Of a stretch of 49,355 nucleotides of DNA, positions 33,050 through 49,355 are shown in pieces. This DNA comes from Pseudonocardiaceae bacterium (lineage in GTDB: Bacteria > Actinomycetota > Actinomycetes > Mycobacteriales > Pseudonocardiaceae). The stretch spans positions 42,432 to 91,786 of the forward strand of contig WHSY01000006.1 in NCBI GenBank assembly GCA_009379815.1. The letters run 5' to 3'. The position numbers were made by a program, and so were the translations under genes. The notes beneath the pieces are model-generated. The model had not been told where the DNA came from and did not search any database. It worked only from the letters and a program-made list of their open reading frames with translations. Each line of letters begins with the position of its first letter. The stretch's first letter is position 1.

Positions 33050-33101
33050 CCCGAGACCACCCGGGCGGTGCTCCCGCCCCCGAGATCGACAGGACGAACC
33101 A

Positions 33102-33500
33102 GTGGCACGCGTCAAGCGGGCGGTCAACGCCCAGAAGAAGCGCCGCAGCACGTTGGAGGCCGCCAGCGGCTACCGCGGCCAGCGCTCCCGGCTCTATCGC
33201 AAGGCCAAGGAGCAGATCCTCCACTCGATGCAGTACGCCTACCGCGACCGGCGGGCGCGCAAGGGTGACTTCCGGCAGCTCTGGATCACCAGGATCAACG
33301 CCGGTGCGCGGCAGAACGGGATGACCTACAACCGGTTCATCCAGGGGCTGCGCGCCGCCGGCGTCGAAGTGGATCGCAAGAACCTCGCCGAGCTGGCCGT
33401 TTCCGACCCGACGGCGTTCACTGCGCTGGTCGACCTCTCCCGGGCCAGCCTGCTGGAGAGTCGGACCGCGACGCCGGCGAAGGACGGCGACGCCGCCTGA
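33102..33500 (+). CDS. rplT: 50S ribosomal protein L20
   Basis: A 132-residue protein with the typical L20 blocks [40 protein letters not shown], and [21 protein letters not shown]20 binds 23S rRNA early in 50S assembly and in some bacteria represses its own operon. The GTG at 33102 is 52 nt downstream of rpmI. An acidic, non-conserved tail ([11 protein letters not shown]) extends beyond the usual C-terminus. Translation genes continue downstream. Confidence 0.98.
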   Translation: MARVKRAVNAQKKRRSTLEAASGYRGQRSRLYRKAKEQILHSMQYAYRDRRARKGDFRQLWITRINAGARQNGMTYNRFIQGLRAAGVEVDRKNLAELAVSDPTAFTALVDLSRASLLESRTATPAKDGDAA

Positions 33501-33521
33501 GTCGGCACGGAGTACGAGGCG

Positions 33522-35571
<2,050 letters not shown>

Positions 35572-35576
<5 letters not shown>

Positions 35577-38055
35577 CGTTCCCGTCTCGTGGCTGTCCGA
35601 GCACGTCGCGCTTCCCGAGGGCAGCGATGCCCCGGGTCCCGACGAGCTCGCCGAGGCCTTCGTGCGGATCGGGCTCGAGGTCGAGGACGTCCACTCGCTG
35701 GGTCCGGTGACCGGTCCGTTGGTCGTCGGGCGGGTACTCGAGATCGAGCAGCTGACCGACGCCAAGAAGCCGATCCGCTACTGCCGGGTCGACGTCGGCG
35801 AGATGGAGCCGGCCGGGATCGTCTGCGGCGCGACCAACTTCGCCGTCGACGACCTCGTCGTGGTGGCACGTCCGGGCACCGTGCTGCCCGGGGACTTCGC
35901 GATCTCGGCCCGCAAGGCCTACGGTCGCACGTCCGACGGGATGATCTGTTCTCCTGCCGAGCTGGGCCTGGGTGACGACCACACCGGCATCCTCGTGCTT
36001 CCCGCCACCGTCGCCACGCCCGGAGAGAGCGCGGTCGAGCTGCTCGGCCTGGACGACTCGATCCTCGAGCTGGCGGTGACGCCGGACCGCGGCTACTGCT
36101 TCTCGGTGCGCGGCCTGGCTCGCGAGCTGGCCTGCGCGTTCGACGTGCCCTACGGCGACCCGGCCGTGCTCGAGGTGCCGGGGAGCGACGGCCCGGCATG
36201 GTCGGTGCACATCGCCGACCACACCGGGTGCGGTCGTTTCGTGGCCAGGAAGGTCACCGGTCTGGACCCGGTCGCGGCCACCCCGTGGTGGATTCGGCGG
36301 CGGCTGCAGCTCGCCGGGGTGCGGCCGATCTCGCTCGCCGTCGACGTCACCAACTTCGTGATGCTCGAGCTCGGCCAGCCGCTGCACGCCTTCGACGCGC
36401 AGCAGCTCGACGGCGATCTCGTCGTGCGGCGGGCCGAGGAGGGCGAGAAGCTGACCACCCTCGACAGTGTCGACCGGGAGCTCGATCCGGACGACATGGT
36501 CATCTGCGACGCCACCGGCGCGTTGTCGCTGGCGGCGGTCATGGGCGGCGCGAGCACCGAGATCGGGGAGACCACCACCGAGCTGCTGCTGGAGGCGGCG
36601 ATCTGGGACCCGGCGACCGTCGCCCGGTCGGCGCGGCGTCACAAGCTGCCCAGCGAAGCGGCGAAGCGGTTCGAACGGGGCGTCGACCCGGCGTTGCCAC
36701 CGGTGGCCACCGAGCTGGCCGCGCAGCTGCTGGTCCGCTACGGCGGCGCCACGATCGCCCCCGGCCGCACCGACGTCGGGCGTCCCGAGTTGCCGACCCC
36801 GGTCGTCATGCCGCTCGGACTGCCCGACCAGGTGGCCGGCGTGCGGTACGAGCGTGGCGCGGTGGTACACCGGCTCACCCAGATCGGCTGCCGGATCGAG
36901 ATCACCGGTGGTGACGGCGTCACCTCCCTCGTCGCGACCCCGCCCACCTGGCGGCCGGATCTGGCCCAGCCGGCGGATCTCGTCGAGGAGGTGCTGCGGC
37001 TGGAGGGATACGACCGCATCCCGTCGCAGCTCCCGCCCGCGCCCCCCGGCCGCGGCTTGACGGTGGTGCAGCGGCGCCGGCGGTCGGTGGCTCGGACGCT
37101 GGCCGACGACGGCTACACCGAGGTGCTGCCGTCACCGTTCGTCTCCGCCGCCACCTGGGACTGCTTCGGGCTCGATGCCGAGGATCCGCGTCGGAACACG
37201 GCCGGCCTGCTCAACCCGCTGGAGACCGATCGCGACCAGCTCGCCAGCACGCTGCTGCCCGGGTTGCTCGAGGCGCTGGCGCGCAACGTCGCCCGTGGCC
37301 AGCGCGACGTGGCGCTCTACGGCCTGGCGCAGGTCGTGCTGCCCCGCAGTGGCGCCCCACCGCTGCCCGTGCTCGGCGTCGACGGCCGGCCGGACGCCGA
37401 GCAGCTCGCGACACTGCAGCGCGGTCTGCCGCACCAGCCGCTGCACGCAGGCGTCGTCGTCGCGGGGCAGTGGGAACGTCGCGGCTGGTGGGGTCCGGGG
37501 CGCGCCGCCTCATGGGCCGATGCTGTCGAGGCCGCGCGGTCGATCGCCCGGGCCGCCGGCGTCGAGCTGTCCGTGGTCGCCGGCGAGAACCCGCCGTGGC
37601 ACCCCGGACGATGCGCCGAGCTGCGCGCGGGGGACCGGTCCGTCGGTCATGCCGGGGAGCTGCACCCCGGCGTGGTCGAGGCGCTCGGGCTGCCGGCCCG
37701 CACCTGTGCCATGGAGCTCGACCTCGACGCGCTGCCGGTCGCCGAGCACCGGCCCGCCCCCGTCGTGTCGCCGTACCCGCCGGTGCTGCAGGACGTGGCC
37801 CTGGTCGTCGACGCCACGCTGCCGGTCGCGGACCTGACCGCGACGCTGCGTGCCGGGGCGGGGGAATTGCTCGAGGACGTGCGCCTGTTCGACGTCTACA
37901 CCGGTAAGCAGGTCGGGGAGGGGAAGCGCTCGCTGGCCTTCGCGCTGCGCTTCCGGGCCCCCGACCGCACCCTGACCGTGGTCGAGGCCAGCGCGGCCAG
38001 GGACGCCGCGGTCAGCGCCGCCCAGCAGGCGCACGGCGCAGCCCTGCGCTCCTGA
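35572..38055 (+). CDS. pheT: Phenylalanine--tRNA ligase beta subunit
   Basis: An 827-residue protein of normal actinobacterial length. Domains in order: the B1/B8 and tRNA-binding OB fold (VGRVLEIEQLTDAKKPIRYC), the B3/B4 editing domain (AWSVHIADHTGCGRFVARKV, then RPISLAVDVTNFVMLELGQP), the B5 DNA-binding-like domain (TPPTWRPDLAQPADLVEEVL), the catalytic-like core and a C-terminal FDX-ACB anticodon-binding domain (SPYPPVLQDVALVVDATLPV). The beta subunit binds tRNA-Phe and edits mischarged tyrosine. ATG 35572 uses the second copy of the duplicated GGAGG site. Two hairpins follow its stop. Confidence 0.98.
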
Positions 38056-38075
38056 CCCCCTTCGCGCGCCGCTCG

Positions 38076-38108
38076 CAGTCGCCGTGAAGGGCGCCTGCAC
38101 GGCGACTG
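38076..38108 (+). terminator. Hairpin after pheT
   Basis: CAGTCGCCGTG (38076-38086) pairs exactly with CACGGCGACTG (38098-38108); after an A-G mismatch the stem goes on for 3 more base pairs (AGG/CCT) around a GCG loop. It stands 20 nt after the pheT stop. No U-tract. It should end the translation-gene transcript before the arginine operon. Confidence 0.7.
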
Positions 38109-38137
38109 ACGCAGTGAAGGTGCCCCCCGCGGCGACT
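38082..38137 (+). repeat. Two diverged copies of a 27-bp element after pheT
   Basis: The 27 bp at 38082-38108 (right part of the hairpin) match 38111-38137 at 19 of 27 positions with a 30-bp period; both share GTGAAGG and CGGCGACT. The second copy has lost the pairing arm. It may be a decayed copy of a dispersed hairpin element. Confidence 0.5.
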
Positions 38138-38152
38138 CCCCGCACCGCGGGG
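38138..38152 (+). terminator. Second short hairpin before the arginine operon
   Basis: CCCCGC (38138-38143) and GCGGGG (38147-38152) pair around a 3-nt loop, 8 nt before the argC -35. It could add to termination of upstream transcripts. Confidence 0.45.
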
Positions 38153-38160
38153 CACGGCGG

Positions 38161-39640
<1,480 letters not shown>

Positions 39641-39644
<4 letters not shown>

Positions 39645-40801
39645 GCGTCACCGCACCCGCGGGCTTCCGCGCTGCGGGGCTCGCGGCCGGCATCAAGGCC
39701 TCGGGCGCGCCCGACCTGAGCCTGGTGGTCAACGACGGGCCGTCCGACGCGGCCGCCGGCGTGTTCACCCGCAATCAGGTCAAGGCGGCGCCGGTACTGT
39801 GGTCGCAGCAGGTCGCCGGCTACCGGCGGTTGCGCGCCGTCGTGCTGAACTCGGGCGGTGCGAACGCCTGCACCGGCCCGGGGGGCTTCCAGGACACCCA
39901 CGCCACCGCCGAGCGGGTCGCGGCCGCGCTCGGCTGCGGCGCGGTCGAGGTGGCGGTGTGCTCCACCGGGCTGATCGGCGAGCGGTTGCCCATGCCTGCA
40001 CTGCTGTCCGGTGTGGACGCCGGGGCGGCGATGCTGGCCGGAGGCCCGGACGCGGGACTCGCCGCGGCGACCGCGGTGCTGACGACCGACACCGTTGCCA
40101 AGCAGGCGGTGGTCACCGGCGATGCGGGGTGGAGCGTGGGCGGCTTCGCCAAGGGCGCGGGAATGGTTGCACCGAGCTTGGCCACCATGCTCTGCGTGCT
40201 CACCACCGACGCGGACGTCGACGGGTCCACTCTCGACGGCGTGCTCCGCGAAGCCACCGCAGCGACCTTCGAGCGGTTCGACATCGACGGCAGCTGCTCG
40301 ACGAACGACACCGTGCTGCTGCTCGCCTCGGGGGCTTCCGGGGTCCGGCCGGGATGTGACGAGTTCGCCGCCGCGGCACACCGGGTCTGCCACGATCTCG
40401 TGCGCGGCTTGCAGGCCGACGCCGAGGGCGTCACCAAGGAGGTCACCATCACGGTGCGCGGCGCGGCCGACGGGCCCGATGCCCTGGCCGCGGCCCGTGC
40501 CGTCGCACGCGACGCCCTGGTCAAGACCGCGCTGTTCGGGTCCGACCCGAACTGGGGGCGGGTCGCCGCCGCGGTCGGCGCATCCCCGGCGGAGGTGCAC
40601 GCCGAGACCCTCGACGTACGGATCAACGGGGTGCTGCTGTGCTCCGGCGGGACCGCAGCGGGCGACCGCGCGGCGGCGAACCTGTCCGGTCGGGAGGTCA
40701 CCGTCGATATCGAGCTGCACCTCGGAGACGGCGAGGCGACTGTGCTGACCACCGATCTGTCGCACGGCTACGTCGAGGAGAACAGCGCGTACTCGTCATG
40801 A
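39641..40801 (+). CDS. argJ: Bifunctional ornithine acetyltransferase / N-acetylglutamate synthase
   Basis: A 386-residue ArgJ. The proenzyme cuts itself before a threonine; the block [14 protein letters not shown] (residues 171-184) carries it at T182. Other marks: [12 protein letters not shown] near the N-terminus, [10 protein letters not shown] (about 70), [10 protein letters not shown] and the C-terminal [16 protein letters not shown] and EENSAYSS. It transfers acetyl from acetylornithine to glutamate, recycling the acetyl group, and may also use acetyl-CoA. The ATG overlaps the ACT gene stop (ATGA), and its own stop overlaps argB the same way. Confidence 0.97.
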
Positions 40802-41722
40802 CCAACGAAGACGTGCTCGCAGCATCGAGCACCGGCGACAGGATCGCCACCGCCGCCGCCAAGGCCGCGGTGCTCACGGAGGCGCTGCCGTGGCTGCAGC
40901 GCTTCCACGGCGCCACCGTCGTCGTCAAATACGGCGGCAACGCGATGCTCGACGACGAGCTCAAGCAGGCCTTCGCGCAGGACATGGTGTTCCTGCGGCT
41001 GGCGGGGCTGCGACCCGTGGTGGTGCACGGCGGCGGGCCGCAGATCACCGCCATGCTCGACCGGCTCGGCATCGCGGGCGAGTTCCGGGGCGGGCTGCGG
41101 GTGACCACACCCGAGACGCTGGACGTGGTGCGCATGGTGCTGCTTGGCCAGGTCGGTCGCGAGCTGGTCGGCCTGATGAACGCGTACGGACCGTTCGCCG
41201 TCGGGATGTCCGGTGAGGACGCCCAGCTGTTCACCGCAGCTCGGCGGCAGGCCACCGTAGACGGATCCGCGGTGGACATCGGACTCGTGGGTGACGTGGT
41301 CGCGGTGAACCCCGACGCCGTGCTCGACATCGTCAACGCCGGCCGTATCCCGGTGGTGTCCACTGTGGCCCCCGATGCCGACGGTGTCGTACACAACGTC
41401 AACGCCGACACGGCGGCGGCGGCGCTGGCAGTGGCGCTCGGGGCCGAGAAGCTCGTGGTGCTCACCGATGTGGCGGGGCTCTACACCGACTGGCCGGATC
41501 GGGAGAGCCTGCTGCCGCACGTCGGGGCGGACGAGTTGGAGCGGCTGCTGCCGCAGCTGGCTTCCGGCATGGTGCCGAAGATGGAGGCGTGCCTGCGGGC
41601 GGTGCGCGGCGGCGTGCCGCGCGCGCACGTGATCGACGGCAGGCTCGCGCACTCGGTGCTACTCGAAGTCTTCACCAGTGAAGGAGTCGGCACCATGGTG
41701 CTGCCGGACGAGGAGGTAGCCG

Positions 41723-41733
<11 letters not shown>
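40798..41733 (+). CDS. argB: Acetylglutamate kinase
   Basis: A 311-residue amino-acid kinase. Motifs: [10 protein letters not shown] (phosphate binding), [55 protein letters not shown], and the C-terminal [20 protein letters not shown] with GVGTMVLP. It phosphorylates N-acetylglutamate, the second step of the pathway; in arginine-feedback species an N-terminal helix mediates inhibition, and the 20-30 residues before the kinase core ([17 protein letters not shown]) fit that. ATG 40798 overlaps the argJ stop; the gene ends 11 nt inside argD. Confidence 0.97.
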
Positions 41734-44305
<2,572 letters not shown>

Positions 44306-44315
44306 GGGGCAACGG

Positions 44316-44327
44316 GTGCCATGGCAC
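44316..44327. repeat. Perfect 12-bp palindrome between argR and argG
   Basis: GTGCCATGGCAC reads the same on both strands and lies in the only sizeable gap (59 nt) of the arginine block. It may be a regulatory site or a weak hairpin; it does not resemble an ARG box. Confidence 0.35.
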
Positions 44328-44364
44328 TGGTTACCACTCACAGGTCCGACTGGAAGGAGGACAT

Positions 44365-47569
<3,205 letters not shown>

Positions 47570-47593
47570 GCCGGTGCGGGAGGATGTGACGCC

Positions 47594-48862
47594 GTGGGAG
47601 AGCACATCCTCGACGAGCTGGCCTGGCGGGGCCTGATCGCGCAGCACACCGATCTCGACGCGCTGCGGCGGGACTGCGATGCAGGCCCGCTGACGCTCTA
47701 CGCGGGATTCGACCCGACGGCGCCGAGCCTGCACATCGGCCATCTGACGCAGATCCTGACGCTGCGGCGGTTCCAGCACGCGGGGCACCGGCCACTGGCC
47801 CTCGTCGGCGGCGCGACCGGCCTGATCGGGGACCCGAAGCCGACCGCAGAACGCGTACTCAACTCCCGGGAGGTGGTCTCGGGCTGGGTCGCACGGCTGC
47901 GGCGGCAGATCGAACCGCTGCTCGACTTCGACGGGCCACACGCCGCGATGATGGTCGACAACCTGGACTGGATCGGGTCGATGTCGGCGATCGACTTCCT
48001 GCGCGACGTCGGTAAGCACTTCCGGGTCAACCGGATGCTGGCCAAGGAGGCGGTCAGCGCGCGGTTGAACTCCGACGCCGGGATCAGCTACACCGAGTTC
48101 AGTTACCAGCTGCTGCAGAGTACCGACTTCCTCGAGCTCTACCGACGGTACGGCTGCGCGCTGCAGATCGGTGGCAGCGATCAGTGGGGCAACCTCACCG
48201 CCGGTGTCGACCTGGTCCACCGGGTGCAGCAGCGGGCGGTCCACGCGCTGGCCACCCCGCTGATCACCAAGGCCGACGGGACCAAGTTCGGCAAGACCGA
48301 GACCGGCACGGTGTGGCTCGATCCCGAGCTCACGACCCCCTACGCCTTCTTCCAGTTCTGGATCAACGCCGACGACCGCGACGTCGGCGGTTACCTGCGG
48401 GCGTTCACCGACCTGGGCCGGGAGCAGATCGAGGAACTGGAGCAGGCGACGGTCGAGCGGCCCTGGGCTCGCGAGGCCCAGCGCGCCCTGGCCGAGGAGA
48501 TGACGTCGCTGGTGCACGGCGCCGACGAGACCCGCCGGGTGGTGCTGGCCGCGCGGGCGCTCTTCGGCCGTGCGGATCTGCGCGAGCTGGACGCCGCAAC
48601 CCTGACGGCTGCCATGACCGAGGCACCGACCGGCACGGTGGGGCTGTCGCAGCAGCCGACCATCGTCGACCTGCTGGTCTCCTGCGGCCTGGCCGACAGT
48701 CGCGGGGCGGCTCGCCGCACCGTCCGGGAGGGCGGGGCATACGTCAACAACGACAAGGTGGCCGACGACTCCTGGTCCCCAGCCGCGGCCGACCTGCTGC
48801 CGGGCGGATGGCTGGTGCTGCGCCGTGGCAAGCGCCACATCGCGGGTGTGCGCGTGCAGTGA
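47594..48862 (+). CDS. tyrS: Tyrosine--tRNA ligase
   Basis: A 422-residue class I synthetase. The HIGH motif is PSLHIGHLTQ near residue 45, the KMSKS equivalent is KFGKTETG (about 236), and the C-terminal S4 RNA-binding domain runs from VDLLVSCGLADSRGAARRTV to RGKRHIAGV. It charges tRNA-Tyr. GTG 47594 lies 9 nt after GGGAGGA (47578-47584). No T-box or other leader was seen. It is the last protein gene before the rRNA operon, the same place as in other actinobacteria. Confidence 0.97.
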   Translation: MGEHILDELAWRGLIAQHTDLDALRRDCDAGPLTLYAGFDPTAPSLHIGHLTQILTLRRFQHAGHRPLALVGGATGLIGDPKPTAERVLNSREVVSGWVARLRRQIEPLLDFDGPHAAMMVDNLDWIGSMSAIDFLRDVGKHFRVNRMLAKEAVSARLNSDAGISYTEFSYQLLQSTDFLELYRRYGCALQIGGSDQWGNLTAGVDLVHRVQQRAVHALATPLITKADGTKFGKTETGTVWLDPELTTPYAFFQFWINADDRDVGGYLRAFTDLGREQIEELEQATVERPWAREAQRALAEEMTSLVHGADETRRVVLAARALFGRADLRELDAATLTAAMTEAPTGTVGLSQQPTIVDLLVSCGLADSRGAARRTVREGGAYVNNDKVADDSWSPAAADLLPGGWLVLRRGKRHIAGVRVQ

Positions 48863-49338
48863 CCGCTGCCGGGGCCGGTATCAGCCCTGTGACCAGCGTG
48901 GTCATGCCATCGCCTGCCGATTTGACTTGCCCCGCGCGCCGCGCGTAACTTTCCCTCTGCTCGCGGAACGGGTTGCAGCCCGGTACAGGGATAGCTGCCA
49001 GTCCGGACCCGCGGGATCGCCGATCGGGTCGGCTGCTAAACTGGCTCGATCACCGGGACGAAGCCGGGTCGACACGACTCAGCTGTTGCGGACCGGGTAC
49101 TCTGAGCTGGTTGCCCTGGATCGGGCCGTGGTTGTGGTTCGTGATGGTGTGCTTGTTCTTTGAGAACTCAACAGTGTGCCGAAATGTCAGTGCCATGTTT
49201 TTTGTATGCCCCGTGGCCTGGTTGTGGTTGCTGCCGGTGTGGTGGTGGTTGTGGCTGGGCCGGGGTTTCTTTGGGTACTTTATTTTTGCTAGTGATCAGA
49301 GCGGGTGCTTGTTTGGGTGCTCGTTTTCTGTTGAGGCA
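48863..49338 (+). promoter_or_regulatory. rRNA operon promoter region and leader
   Basis: About 475 nt without a protein gene. A clear promoter is TTGACT (48922-48927), 18-nt spacer, TAACTT (48946-48951). A second TANNNT (TAAACT, 49037-49042) may mark another promoter, without an evident -35. From about 49150 the DNA turns markedly T- and G-rich, unlike the rest of the window, as expected of an rRNA leader. A boxA-like element is at 49154-49163. Multiple rrn promoters are usual in actinobacteria. Confidence 0.7.
49154..49163 (+). promoter_or_regulatory. boxA-like antitermination element
   Basis: TGTTCTTTGA matches the actinobacterial rrn boxA well and sits within GTTCTTTGAGAAC, which can also form a 5-bp hairpin with a 3-nt loop. 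It should recruit NusB/NusE to keep RNA polymerase elongating through rRNA. Confidence 0.65.
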
Positions 49339-49355
49339 TTCAACGGAGAGTTTGA
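49339..49355 (+). rRNA. rrs: 16S ribosomal RNA, 5' end (partial)
   Basis: TTCAACGGAGAGTTTGA is the conserved start of actinobacterial 16S rRNA; the window stops within it. The mature end may be off by one or two bases. Confidence 0.9.

Overview
The window is chromosomal DNA from a high-GC actinobacterium, most likely Pseudonocardiaceae or a close relative. Evidence: very high GC, many GTG starts, several start codons with no Shine-Dalgarno that sit 6-7 nt after a TANNNT-type -10 (leaderless transcripts), a DUF222/13E12-type HNH gene, a DprE2-like reductase, and the core order uvrA / infC-rpmI-rplT-rRNA methyltransferase / pheST / argCJBDFR-GH / mpg / tyrS / rrn known from Mycobacterium and relatives. 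The window opens inside a TerC-family gene and ends about 17 nt into 16S rRNA.

Region by region. (1) 1-3249: end of terC, a GT87-like mannosyltransferase and a multi-pass membrane protein. (2) 3395-5231: a VapBC toxin-antitoxin pair, a DksA/TraR zinc-finger protein and a DprE2-like reductase. (3) 5381-10709: a GAF/degenerate-AAA+/Fis regulator followed by a luciferase-like flavin monooxygenase, a NIPSNAP protein and an alkyl-DHAP-synthase-like flavoprotein; this is the best candidate for an undescribed catabolic pathway. (4) 10724-16860: a worn region with a broken phosphotransferase gene, an HNH/DUF222 gene under a LexA-type box, an MFS exporter, an alpha/beta hydrolase and the remains of an XRE-type regulator. 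(5) 16861-23435: an oligopeptide ABC transporter operon (substrate-binding protein, two permeases, two ATPases) followed by an MBL-fold hydrolase. (6) 23751-26672: uvrA. (7) 26804-31840: a TRAP transporter operon headed by a DsbA-like gene, divergent from nhaA. (8) 31892-38055: translation genes (infC with an ATC start and a structured leader, rpmI, rplT, a SpoU methyltransferase, pheS, pheT). (9) 38197-46955: an almost fully overlapping arginine operon, argC-ACT-argJ-argB-argD-argF-argR, then argG-argH, with a leaderless argC promoter. (10) 46952-49355: mpg, tyrS and the rrn promoter and leader running into 16S rRNA.

The parts fit together as a conserved housekeeping half (uvrA to rrn) and an accessory half (3.4-23 kb) carrying a toxin-antitoxin pair, a repeat-family HNH gene, pseudogenes, a peptide importer and an orphan oxidative cluster. 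A recurring theme is short tandem duplications of 16-36 bp at gene boundaries (uvrA start, uvrA stop, dsbA stop, pheS/pheT junction). All assignments come from reading the translated sequence and known family motifs; no database search was run.
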